Assembly: GCA_016934745.1 (NCBI GenBank)
Contig: JAFGSF010000003.1
Coordinates: 1 to 34,358, forward strand
Origin: Candidatus Aminicenantota bacterium
GTDB taxonomy: Bacteria > Acidobacteriota > Aminicenantia > UBA2199
Reading direction: 5' to 3'
Length of the DNA stretch: 34,358 bases
A program made the translations under genes and the position numbers. The notes under the pieces are model-generated. The model searched no databases and had not been told where the DNA came from. It saw nothing but the letters and a program-made list of their open reading frames with translations. The stretch's first letter is position 1, and each line of letters opens with the position of its first letter. Shown piece after piece: positions 8,588 through 15,738 of the stretch.

Positions 8588-10837
8588 ATGAAGCATAAAC
8601 AAAAAAGCAGTTTTTACAAGTTCCTGATGTACGTGGCCGTGATCCTGCTTCTGAACTTGGTCGGGGCCACCCTGTTCGTGCGCTGCGACCTGACCGGGGA
8701 CCGCTTGTATTCCATTTCAGGCATCAGTAAAAAAGTAGTATCGACCTTGTCCGAACCCCTGACTATACACGTGTTTTTCTCCAGGAACCTGCCGGCCCCG
8801 CATAACAATACCGAACGCTATGTCGAGGACCTGCTCAAGGAATATGCCATCGCCGCCAACCATTTTTTCAATTACCGCTTCCATAACGTCAGCGCCGAGG
8901 ATGAAGAAGCGGCCCAGGCGGTCAACGAGAACAAGCTGATGGCCAACAATTACGGTATTTACCCGGTACAGATCCAGAAAATCGAGAAAGACGAGGTGAA
9001 GTTCCAAAAAGCCTACATGGGTATGGCCCTGATCTATGGCGACATGGTGGAACGGATCCCGACCATCACCAGTACCGAAGGCCTGGAATACAAGATTACG
9101 ACGATGATCCAGAAGATGAACAACAAGATCAGCGCCCTGTTGCGCTTGCCTGAAAAGATCGAAATCAAACTGGTCCTGTCTTCTTCCCTGAACGTCGTTG
9201 CCCCGTACATCCAGGTCAGCGGCCTCGCCGACCTGCCCGCCAAGTTCGAAGCACTGGTCAAAAAACTAAATGAAAAAAATTACGGCAAACTGGCTTTTAC
9301 TGCCCACGATCCGACCGCCGATCCGGCTGTTTTATCCGGCATGGACAGAACCAATCTTTTCCAGCTGCAATGGGATGGACAGACGGACCGGCAAGGCAGG
9401 GAAATCGTCGCCGGGTCCGGTGTGGCCGGGATTGTCATGCAAAACACTCGAAAGTCATTTTCGATTCCCCTGATCCGCGTGCTGAGGCTGCCCTTGATCG
9501 GTGACCAGTATCAATTGGAAACAATGGAAACAATGGAAAAAGCCATCAGTGACGGCATCGAGAACATGCTGGACATCAATGAAAAAATTGCATACCTGGC
9601 CGATTTTGGCACTCCGCCGCTGCAGGGCGGCATGGCTGCAGCCAACCAGCCCCAGGAACAGAGTCTGCAAAATTTCAACAGCCTGGTTTCAGCGAGTTAC
9701 TCCCTGCAGCCCGTGGTCCTAAAGGATGAAAAAATCCCGGCCAACCTGAATTGCCTGATTATCGCCGGCCCCAAAGAGGAATTTTCGGACTATGCGCTTT
9801 TCCAGATCGATCAATTTCTGATGCAGGGCAAGTCACTGGCCATCCTGCTGGATTCTTTCAATGAGATCATTCCCAATCGCAGCCAATCCTATTACAACTC
9901 CAGCCAGGGTCCGCTCTACCTGCCGTTGAACACCGGCCTTGAAAAACTGTTGGCTCATTACGGCATTCGCAGTAGGAAATCGTTTGTTCTAGATGAAAAC
10001 TGTTACAAGCAGAGGCTCGATCCGGAATTCGGCGGCGGCGAGCAGCCCATCTATTTTGCGCCGCTGATTGCGCCACCCTATATTGATGATCACCCTGATT
10101 TCATGAAAAATATCGAGCGCCTGATCATGCTCAAAATATCGCCGCTGGAAATCGACCAGGCCCGGATCAAGGAATTCGGGCTCAATGCCCGGATGCTGTT
10201 CTCGTCTTCAAACAAGGGCTGGGAAATGAGCGGCCAGATCAACCTGAATCCCTATTTTATCCAAAAGCCACCGAGCGGGGACCAGCAAAAGGTTTATCCG
10301 CTGGCCTATATTTTGTCCGGGGATTTGCCCAGTTATTTTGCCGGCAAGCCCATTCCGGAAAAACCACTGAAAGCTGAAAACACCGATCCCGGAGCCGTCA
10401 AACCCGAGACCGCCAGCCTGAATCCAGGGCAGGCCGAACCCGCGGTCCAAGCCGGGGTCACAAGCAAACAGGCGATTGACTTGTCCAAGATTAAAAGCAC
10501 CGGCACGGTGATAACCAAAAGCAAAGCGGGCAAAATTTTCCTGATCGGTACTTCGGAAATTCTGAAAAACAATTTGCTGGACGCGGCCGGTGAATCTCCT
10601 AACGCCCTGTTTTTGATGAATTTGCTTGATTTCCTGAACAACCGCGAGGATGTCGCCGTCATGCGCAGCAAGCGGCAGCGGCTTAATCTCATGGGCGAAA
10701 CCAAAGGCGGTACCAAGACTTTGGTCAAGACATTCAACATCGTCGGGTTGCCCATCCTGGTGGTCCTGGCCGGCATTTTTATCTGGATCAAACGCAAGAA
10801 CCGGCAAAAAAGGATTCAAATGCTGTTCAGGAAATGA
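8588..10837 (+). CDS. GldG-like ABC-transporter auxiliary protein
   Basis: The 749-residue protein has one N-terminal membrane helix (about residues 10-30, LMYVAVILLLNLVGATLFV), a large periplasmic part, and a C-terminal helix (VGLPILVVLAGIFIWI) followed by a basic tail. After the first helix comes RCDLTGDRLYSISGISKKVVSTL and TIHVFFSRNLPAP, the hallmark start of GldG/ABC_transp_aux proteins. Long GldG proteins carry degenerate carbohydrate-esterase-like domains; here a linker rich in P, E, A and K (around residues 590-640) separates the domain from the last helix. ATG 8588 is favoured over ATG 8582 because GAGGG lies six bases before it but directly abuts the other. It is three to nine bases from the permease gene. 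Confidence 0.85.
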   Translation: MKHKQKSSFYKFLMYVAVILLLNLVGATLFVRCDLTGDRLYSISGISKKVVSTLSEPLTIHVFFSRNLPAPHNNTERYVEDLLKEYAIAANHFFNYRFHNVSAEDEEAAQAVNENKLMANNYGIYPVQIQKIEKDEVKFQKAYMGMALIYGDMVERIPTITSTEGLEYKITTMIQKMNNKISALLRLPEKIEIKLVLSSSLNVVAPYIQVSGLADLPAKFEALVKKLNEKNYGKLAFTAHDPTADPAVLSGMDRTNLFQLQWDGQTDRQGREIVAGSGVAGIVMQNTRKSFSIPLIRVLRLPLIGDQYQLETMETMEKAISDGIENMLDINEKIAYLADFGTPPLQGGMAAANQPQEQSLQNFNSLVSASYSLQPVVLKDEKIPANLNCLIIAGPKEEFSDYALFQIDQFLMQGKSLAILLDSFNEIIPNRSQSYYNSSQGPLYLPLNTGLEKLLAHYGIRSRKSFVLDENCYKQRLDPEFGGGEQPIYFAPLIAPPYIDDHPDFMKNIERLIMLKISPLEIDQARIKEFGLNARMLFSSSNKGWEMSGQINLNPYFIQKPPSGDQQKVYPLAYILSGDLPSYFAGKPIPEKPLKAENTDPGAVKPETASLNPGQAEPAVQAGVTSKQAIDLSKIKSTGTVITKSKAGKIFLIGTSEILKNNLLDAAGESPNALFLMNLLDFLNNREDVAVMRSKRQRLNLMGETKGGTKTLVKTFNIVGLPILVVLAGIFIWIKRKNRQKRIQMLFRK

Positions 10838-10862
10838 ATTGAGGAAATCAAGGAGGTTTAAC

Positions 10863-11846
10863 ATGAAATCCAGCAAAACCAAAACCGAATATATCATCCT
10901 CGGCGTTGCGATCATTGCTCTGCTGCTTTATCTGGTGCTGCGCAATCCGGACCGGATGAACTACCAGCTTCCCAGTCTGCCATCCGTCGTCAAGGCCGAT
11001 ATCAACAGGATTGACATTGCCAAGGCCGGCGAGACGATCCGCCTGGAAAAAAAGGACAGCCAATGGCTGATCCAGCCCCAGGGTTTTTCTTCCGATCCGG
11101 CCAAAACCGAAGCCATCGTGAATGCCATTTTCAATTTAAGCATGACGGCCCTGGTTTCCGAATCCAAAAATTATTTCCCGTACGGTCTCGACAAGGAAAA
11201 TGAAATTGTGGTCAAGGCCTATCAAAACGATCGGCTGCTGCGGGAATTTTCAGTCGGCAACGCCGCTTCGACCTACAACCACACCTATGTAAAACTGGCT
11301 AATGACCCCCGGGTATTCCATGCCAGGAACTCTTTCCGCAGTGATTTTGACCGGAAAATCGACGACTTGCGCGACAAAACCGTGCTAAAGTTCGACAAGA
11401 ACGAAATCGCGGCCATCGAGATCAACAGCGGCGCGGAAAAAATTCTTTTCAGCAAGAATGTTAAACCGGTCGCTGTAAAGCCAAATGAAGAGAAACAGCA
11501 GGACCAGGCAGCACCGCCGAAAACAGAGGAATCGTGGCTCATGGCAGACGGTGCGCCGGGAAATCTAAGCGAATTGAACTCGATCATCGATCAGACCAGC
11601 CAGTTGAACTGTGAGCAATTTATTGACGGCAAAACCAAGGATGATTTCAAAGAACCCACTTACACGGTACTGTTGAAAGGGCTCAAGGATTTCACCCTGG
11701 CCATTTTTCCGAAGCAAGAAAAGGCAACCAGCTACCCGGCCGTGTCATCGGAAAGTCCTTACCCGTTTCTGCTCAGCGCCTACAAGGCTGAAAGCATCAT
11801 GAAAAAACCGGAGACTCTTAAAAACGGCCAAGCCGCGGCCCAATAA
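10863..11846 (+). CDS. DUF4340 domain membrane protein, last gene of the Gld-like cassette
   Basis: The 327-residue protein has a single N-terminal membrane anchor (about residues 10-27, YIILGVAIIALLLYLVL) and a beta-rich extracytoplasmic part with KADINRIDIAKAGETIRLEKKDSQWLI, the repeating pattern of DUF4340 proteins. These are regularly encoded after GldG-like proteins and are presumed to be part of the same envelope complex; no biochemical role is established. The upstream in-frame extension to 10650 is spurious because it overlaps gldG; ATG 10863 has a strong AAGGAGG seven bases before. A lysine/glutamine/proline-rich linker near residue 210 divides the protein in two, so a duplicated domain is plausible. 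Confidence 0.8.
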   Translation: MKSSKTKTEYIILGVAIIALLLYLVLRNPDRMNYQLPSLPSVVKADINRIDIAKAGETIRLEKKDSQWLIQPQGFSSDPAKTEAIVNAIFNLSMTALVSESKNYFPYGLDKENEIVVKAYQNDRLLREFSVGNAASTYNHTYVKLANDPRVFHARNSFRSDFDRKIDDLRDKTVLKFDKNEIAAIEINSGAEKILFSKNVKPVAVKPNEEKQQDQAAPPKTEESWLMADGAPGNLSELNSIIDQTSQLNCEQFIDGKTKDDFKEPTYTVLLKGLKDFTLAIFPKQEKATSYPAVSSESPYPFLLSAYKAESIMKKPETLKNGQAAAQ

Positions 11847-11878
11847 TCAGACGATTTCTTTTTATTCTTTGGCCATGT

Positions 11879-11906
11879 CCGGCGAGCATGCAAGGGGCCG
11901 GTTTTT
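11879..11906 (+). terminator. Weak candidate Rho-independent terminator after the ABC cassette
   Basis: CCGGC (11879-11883) can pair with GCCGG (11897-11901), and five T follow directly (11902-11906). The stem is only five pairs with a 13-base loop, so the call rests mainly on its position 33 bases after the last cassette gene. Confidence 0.3.
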
Positions 11907-11948
11907 CGTCGTCTTGCCATGTACATTGATTTATGATAAAAACAGACC

Positions 11949-12323
11949 ATGAAAGTGCAATTGACGCCGGCGGTGCTGCAGGGAATCACCGTTCTGCGCT
12001 CGAGCGGCTACAAAGGAGCGGGATTTCTGCTGGGAAGCACGATCGGCCGTTTCATTATCATCGAGCAACTCCTGCCTCTGGATTTTAATCGTGATAGCGT
12101 TAACAATATTTACCGTTCCGTCTGCGCCAGCTACCAGCAGCGGCTGCAGGGAGTTTTCTTCTGCCGGCGCCGACCCTTCGCCACCGATTGGTTTTTATAC
12201 GACCTGGTCCTGGTGATCGGCCATGATCACATCGAGGTATGCGGCTGTGAATTTTCTGAAAAAAAACGAAAAACCGTCCTGGTTCCACTTTTAGAGGACA
12301 CGGAGGATGCATGGCCGAATTAA
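11949..12323 (+). CDS. Protein of unknown function, possibly a degenerate MPN/JAB-fold protein
   Basis: I do not recognise this 124-residue protein with certainty. Its order of segments resembles the MPN/JAB fold: an early VQLTPAVLQGITVLRSSGY helix, GAGFLLGSTIGRFIIIEQLLPL, a strand QGVFFCRRRPFATDW where JAMM proteases have their H-x-H, then LYDLVLVIGHDHIEVCGCEF where the conserved aspartate and a long strand would follow. The JAMM zinc ligands are not present, so if the fold is right the protein would not be an active metalloprotease. No clear ribosome-binding site precedes ATG 11949, although TTGCCA-N17-TAAAAA (11914-11942) could be a promoter giving a nearly leaderless transcript. It overlaps the AMMECR1 start by 13 bases, so it is expressed with that gene. 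Confidence 0.6.
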   Translation: MKVQLTPAVLQGITVLRSSGYKGAGFLLGSTIGRFIIIEQLLPLDFNRDSVNNIYRSVCASYQQRLQGVFFCRRRPFATDWFLYDLVLVIGHDHIEVCGCEFSEKKRKTVLVPLLEDTEDAWPN

Positions 12324-12874
12324 GCCGACAAGAGCAAACTGAACTTCTTGTTTTAGCCCGGAACACGATCATCAGCTACCTGGCCACGGCCAAAAAGGAT
12401 TATCCCCTCACAAACAATCCCGTTTTTGCAGAAAAGCGGGGAGTCTTTGTGACCTTGCATCGCCAAGGTGAATTGCGCGGCTGCATCGGTTACCCGCTGC
12501 CCCATAAACCACTCTGGGAAGCCGTGGTGGACAATGCCATTGCCGCATCCACTGAAGATCCCCGCTTTCCAGCGGTCACGGCCGCCGAACTGCCTGAAAT
12601 CGACATTGAAATATCCGTTTTGACCGTTCCCCAAAAAGTTGCCGATTATGAACAGGTGCAGGTCGGCCGCGACGGGATCATTATTTCCAAGGATTTCCGG
12701 CGCGGTTTGCTGCTGCCCCAGGTGCCACTGAAGCAGGGTTGGGATTTAGAGCAGTATTTTTCCTATGGCTGCCTCAAGGCCGGATTGGCCGGGGACGAAT
12801 GGAAAAAGGGAGTGCAGATCGAAACTTTCCAGGCATTGGTTTTCAATGAAAAGGAATTGGCGGTGAAACCATGA
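12311..12874 (+). CDS. amrA: AMMECR1-domain protein (AmmeMemoRadiSam system protein A)
   Basis: The 187-residue protein is a full-length AMMECR1 domain. The diagnostic motif LRGCIGYPLP lies near residues 55-64, followed by LWEAVVDNAIAASTEDPRFPAV and LPEIDIEISVLTVPQ, then the DGIIISKDFRRGLLLPQVPLKQGWDLEQY block. In many bacteria the domain is encoded with a Memo-like protein and a radical SAM enzyme (AmmeMemoRadiSam), but neither partner is present in this window. The molecular function is not settled. The stop codon overlaps the ATG of the next gene in ATGA, so it is translationally coupled to the YjbQ-type gene. Confidence 0.9.
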   Translation: MAELSRQEQTELLVLARNTIISYLATAKKDYPLTNNPVFAEKRGVFVTLHRQGELRGCIGYPLPHKPLWEAVVDNAIAASTEDPRFPAVTAAELPEIDIEISVLTVPQKVADYEQVQVGRDGIIISKDFRRGLLLPQVPLKQGWDLEQYFSYGCLKAGLAGDEWKKGVQIETFQALVFNEKELAVKP

Positions 12875-13275
12875 GCCACGCACAAACCATCGACATCCAG
12901 AGTCAACAGGACATGGAATTCATCGATATTACCGAGCAGGTCCGCGACTTCGTCCGCGCCTGCCGCTGCCAGGAAGGCATGCTGCTGGTTTTCACCCCCC
13001 ATACCACGGCCGGGGTGACCATCAACGAAAATGCCGATCCGGACGTCCGGCATGATATCGGGGAGTTTTTCAAGCGCCGCCTTTCCAACCAGGATTATTT
13101 CCGCCACAGCGAAGGCAATTCGCCGGCGCATATCCTGTCCAGCCTGGTTTCGGCTTCCGAAGCCTTGATCATTGAGAACGGGCAACTATTGCTGGGCACC
13201 TGGCAGGGCATTTTTTTTTGTGAATTCGACGGCCCGCGCCGGCGCCGTGTCCATTTGAAAATTATCCCCGGCTGA
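12871..13275 (+). CDS. yjbQ: YjbQ/UPF0047 family protein (secondary thiamine-phosphate synthase type)
   Basis: The 134-residue protein matches the UPF0047/YjbQ family along its whole length. Conserved features are the FTPHTTAGVTINENADPDV segment (about residues 44-62), HSEGNSPAHILSSLVS, and GTWQGIFFCEFDGPRRRRV near the C-terminus. Histidines and the glutamate of these motifs line the proposed active site. E. coli YjbQ has weak thiamine-phosphate synthase activity in vivo, and the physiological role is uncertain. The ATGA overlap with the AMMECR1 gene and the 9-base gap to the next reading frame place it in the same operon. Confidence 0.93.
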   Translation: MSHAQTIDIQSQQDMEFIDITEQVRDFVRACRCQEGMLLVFTPHTTAGVTINENADPDVRHDIGEFFKRRLSNQDYFRHSEGNSPAHILSSLVSASEALIIENGQLLLGTWQGIFFCEFDGPRRRRVHLKIIPG

Positions 13276-13284
13276 GCATCCGGC

Positions 13285-13815
13285 ATGACCCATCGGGACA
13301 ACCACTCGCAAACCCGCCGCCGCTGGCCGCTATGGCCTTTCTTTTTTTTCATTGTCCTGGTCGCCGTTTCGCTGCTGCTGCATGTTGAAAAAAAACAGCG
13401 CCGCCAAGAAATCCGTCAAACGAATGACCGTTTTACCGCGATGGTCAACGCCAGGCCGCTCGATCAGATCAAGGCCCAACGCGCCCGTTTTTATGAAATC
13501 CAGTTTTACCTTGCTTATCCATCGTCTATCTCCTATGCCACTGCCGATCTCATCCTCCGCCTCCACGGCATCATCAGGCCGCTGCGGCTTCTCGAGCTGC
13601 AGGTCGAGCCGGGACTGCATGATCTCAAGTTCGAGTTGCGGGTCGGGGTCACGGCCGCGGCTCCGGAGCAAGCGCGACGGCAGTTCGCTGTTTTTTTTGA
13701 GAAACTGAGAAACTTATCCGGGGTTACGCAGGCGTCATTTTCCGTGGCAGACCGGGCCGGATCCGGAGAGGACATGCATGCCTTTGCCATCATCGGCCAG
13801 GTGGAGTGGCCATGA
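13285..13815 (+). CDS. Single-pass membrane protein with PilN-like layout, function unknown
   Basis: The 176-residue protein begins with a basic segment (THRDNHSQTRRRW) and one membrane helix (about residues 17-33, WPFFFFIVLVAVSLLLHV), then a charged, probably coiled-coil stretch (KKQRRQEIRQTNDRFTAMV) and a small alpha/beta domain with alternating strands (LRLLELQVEPG, KFELRVGVTA, FAIIGQVEW). A short cytosolic tail, one helix, a coiled coil and a ferredoxin-like domain is the architecture of PilN/GspL-type pilus and secretion assembly proteins, but I see no family motif that proves it. It overlaps the next membrane protein in ATGA, so the two probably act as a pair. No pilus ATPase, PilM or pilin lies nearby. 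Confidence 0.72.
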   Translation: MTHRDNHSQTRRRWPLWPFFFFIVLVAVSLLLHVEKKQRRQEIRQTNDRFTAMVNARPLDQIKAQRARFYEIQFYLAYPSSISYATADLILRLHGIIRPLRLLELQVEPGLHDLKFELRVGVTAAAPEQARRQFAVFFEKLRNLSGVTQASFSVADRAGSGEDMHAFAIIGQVEWP

Positions 13816-14666
13816 AGACTTCCAGGCTGGCGCGCACTTTGTTGCACATCCTGTCCGTTCTGGCCGTTTTGGCGGCTTGGGTTGTTTTGGATTGGCACCC
13901 GACCATCCGGGAGCTTGGCCGTTTGCGCAGCGAGCGGGGGGACGTGGAGCGGAAGTTGAAGGACTATACTTTCACGGTTTCAAGTTTCGTTTTTCCAGAT
14001 AAAGCAGAAAATGAACTTTTCCGTCATGGTGCCGGCGCCCTTGACCGGGAAATGCCGCAAATGGAGGATGATGAAACCTGGTCGTCGTCGTTGTTCGCGT
14101 GGCTGCGACGGCAGGCCGGGAAGGATGAGATTGCCGGGCTGCGGTTTTTGTTTTCCGCCTGGCCGGGTAAAAATATCGGATCCGGGCTGGAATGGATGCA
14201 GGGGGAAGTGGACGCCGGTTGGCTGACCAGCCAGTTGCCCGAGATCCGCAACAGATTACGGGAGGCTATTTCCGGACGTTTCCCCTGGGAAAATCTTTTT
14301 TTCAATCCGGCCATCCCCATGCCGAAGTCCCTGGCCGTCCGGCCGCTGGCCATCGTCCTGACGGCACCGCTGCCTGCCTTGCTGAATTTCGTCAATCATA
14401 TCTCATGGGGAAAATTCCGCCTGGAGATCGTCTACCTGGTCCTGGAGCCCGGCCCTGTACTTTACCGGGCCTGGTTGATATGCCGGAGCAGCTATCTGTT
14501 CTCCAAACCATCCGCCTGGGGCGTAAAAGTTGAACCCGGCGCCGACAACGACATCCTGCTCATCGATCCGGATTCGCCTTTACTCTGGCAGTCGTTGGAT
14601 CCCCACAGCGTTTGGAGGAAAGACCAACATGAGCTGGTTGCGGATTCCGGCTGGAACAGGGAGTGA
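13812..14666 (+). CDS. Single-pass membrane protein of unknown function, partner of the preceding gene
   Basis: The 284-residue protein has a short basic N-terminus and one membrane helix (about residues 9-28, LLHILSVLAVLAAWVVLDW), then a predicted coiled-coil segment (TIRELGRLRSERGDVERKLKDY) and a larger extracytoplasmic region with no motif I recognise. ATG 13812 is preferred over the GTG at 13806 because GGAG lies five bases before it and it overlaps the previous stop codon as ATGA. Its layout resembles PilO/GspM-like proteins, which also pair with PilN/GspL, but the C-terminal part here is longer and rich in proline and tryptophan. The stop is four bases before dtd. Confidence 0.7.
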   Translation: MKTSRLARTLLHILSVLAVLAAWVVLDWHPTIRELGRLRSERGDVERKLKDYTFTVSSFVFPDKAENELFRHGAGALDREMPQMEDDETWSSSLFAWLRRQAGKDEIAGLRFLFSAWPGKNIGSGLEWMQGEVDAGWLTSQLPEIRNRLREAISGRFPWENLFFNPAIPMPKSLAVRPLAIVLTAPLPALLNFVNHISWGKFRLEIVYLVLEPGPVLYRAWLICRSSYLFSKPSAWGVKVEPGADNDILLIDPDSPLLWQSLDPHSVWRKDQHELVADSGWNRE

Positions 14667-14670
14667 CTCC

Positions 14671-15123
14671 ATGCGGGTCGTGCTGCAAAGGGTTTCCCGG
14701 GCTCATGTCGAGGTGGGCGGCACAACCGTAGGACGAATCGGTCCCGGTCTCCTGCTATTGGTGGGCATCGAGAAGGGCGACGGCGAAAAAGAAATTAAGG
14801 TCATGGCCGAAAAGATCCTTCAGTTGAGAGTCTTTGCTGACAGCGCCAGCAAGATGAATCTCAGTGTCCAGGATATTCAAGGCGAAATCCTTTCCATATC
14901 ACAGTTCACGCTGGCGGCTCACGTAAAAAAAGGCCGCCGCCCGGATTTTTCCAACGCCGAGGAGCCATTGCGGGCCGAGGAGCTATATTCCAGCTTCAAC
15001 GGCTTACTGGCTGCCGCTGTGCCAGTGGCCACGGGGATTTTCGGGGCCCTGATGGACGTGCATGCGCTCAACCAGGGGCCGGTGACCATCATATTAGAGA
15101 AAACCAAAGACGAATTTGGTTGA
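14671..15123 (+). CDS. dtd: D-aminoacyl-tRNA deacylase
   Basis: Dtd removes D-amino acids (and glycine from tRNA-Ala) from mischarged tRNA. The 150-residue protein starts MRVVLQRVSRAHVEV, with the typical GLLLLVGIEKGD strand, the catalytic-site motif SQFTL (about residue 78) followed by KKGRRPDFSNAEEP, and the Gly-cisPro signature NQGPVTIILE at the C-terminus. The reading frame is open from 14530, but that extension overlaps the previous gene out of frame, while ATG 14671 gives the exact family N-terminus and length. It is the last gene before a strong terminator. Confidence 0.96.
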   Translation: MRVVLQRVSRAHVEVGGTTVGRIGPGLLLLVGIEKGDGEKEIKVMAEKILQLRVFADSASKMNLSVQDIQGEILSISQFTLAAHVKKGRRPDFSNAEEPLRAEELYSSFNGLLAAAVPVATGIFGALMDVHALNQGPVTIILEKTKDEFG

Positions 15124-15138
15124 TGGCCTACGGTAGAC

Positions 15139-15223
15139 GGCGTACGGCGACCGCCAGATAATGAACTAAATTATGCCATTGCATTTTGTGCTGCCTTATA
15201 CCGTCTGCCGTTCGCCGTATGCC
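15139..15223. repeat. Imperfect long inverted repeat, possibly a dispersed intergenic element
   Basis: GGCGTACGGCGACCG (15139-15153) is nearly the reverse complement of the segment 15209-15223 (GGCATACGGCGAACG on the other strand): 13 of 15 positions pair, and one more is a G-U pair. The arms are 55 bases apart around an AT-rich centre. Both arms also carry variants of CGGTAGACGG / CGGCAGACGG, so the unit looks like a degenerate internal repeat. It lies just after dtd, ahead of the terminator. Its status as a genome-wide repeat cannot be tested here. Confidence 0.4.
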
Positions 15224-15237
15224 TGGGTAAAGGCGGG

Positions 15238-15270
15238 CCCCCCCCATGTAGCGGGGGGGGTGTTTTTTTT
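15238..15270 (+). terminator. Rho-independent terminator with C8/G8 stem
   Basis: Eight C (15238-15245), a seven-base loop ATGTAGC, eight G (15253-15260), then TGTTTTTTTT. The all-GC stem with a following T tract on the plus strand makes a strong terminator for the operon that ends with dtd. On the minus strand no T tract follows the stem, so it should not stop fmdB-type transcription. Confidence 0.82.
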
Positions 15271-15312
15271 GGTGGGAGTTATGGTTATATTAAGGGGGGA
15301 GAGATGGAAAGG

Positions 15313-15570
15313 CTAATTAATTTTTGCATTTTCCGTCTTTTTGTTCTCATTTTTTGGCCGGGTTTCTTTTTTTGTTTTATCTGGCGCAACGCTTTTTTTA
15401 TAATCGGTGATGTACCAGCCGTTGCCTTTGAACTGAAACGAACTCAGGGAAACGATTTTTTTTGTTTTTCCCTGGCAATAAATGCATTTGGCAATGGGAT
15501 GAGCGGCGATGCTTTGCAGGACTTCGAAAGTTTTCCCGCATTTCAAACATCGATATTCGTAAATCGGCAT
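15313..15570 (-). CDS. FmdB-family zinc-ribbon protein
   Basis: The 85-residue protein has the FmdB/putative regulatory protein zinc ribbon: MPIYEYRCLKCGKTFEVLQS, then KCIYCQG, giving a C-x2-C ... C-x2-C ribbon, followed by VSLSSFQFKGNGWYITDYKK and a lysine-rich, disordered tail. Family members are small and of unknown function; an old annotation links them to formamidase regulation. ATG 15570 is chosen because GGAGG lies eight bases before it and MPIYEY is the invariant family start; the ATG at 15576 is too near the ribosome-binding site, and the upstream extension to 15621 covers the promoter. It is the only minus-strand gene in the first 23 kb and is divergent from bamA. Confidence 0.9.
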   Translation of the reverse strand: MPIYEYRCLKCGKTFEVLQSIAAHPIAKCIYCQGKTKKIVSLSSFQFKGNGWYITDYKKSVAPDKTKKETRPKNENKKTENAKIN

Positions 15571-15592
15571 TCCCATGACCTCCGCATCGCTT

Positions 15593-15621
15593 TTTATATC
15601 ATAGTTGCTTTTAACTGTCAA
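15593..15621 (-). promoter_or_regulatory. Sigma-70-type promoter of the FmdB-type gene
   Basis: On the minus strand a perfect TTGACA (15621-15616) and TATAAA (15598-15593) are separated by exactly 17 bases, 23 bases upstream of the ATG at 15570. The GGAGG of the gene lies between. Confidence 0.75.
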
Positions 15622-15640
15622 TAAAAAATAGCAGAATCTT

Positions 15641-15669
15641 TTGCAGAGAATTCAGCGTCTTCTTATATA
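15641..15669 (+). promoter_or_regulatory. Candidate sigma-70-type promoter of the bamA-lpx operon
   Basis: TTGCAG (15641-15646) and TATATA (15664-15669) are separated by 17 bases and point toward bamA, about 70 bases ahead of its ATG at 15739. The position is back-to-back with the fmdB-type promoter. A GGAACATT directly after the -10 resembles a sigma-E -35 but has no -10 partner. Confidence 0.52.
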
Positions 15670-15738
15670 AAAGGAACATTGAATTTTATGAAGAAATGTG
15701 TTATAAACTTACATTCAGTCAATTTTTGCGAGGTTGCC

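Noticed and set aside
15672..15680. GGAACATT before bamA as a sigma-E-type -35, as in the E. coli bam regulon
   Set aside because: No TCTGA- or CGTC-like -10 follows at 15-18 bases, and a sigma-70-type pair lies just upstream.
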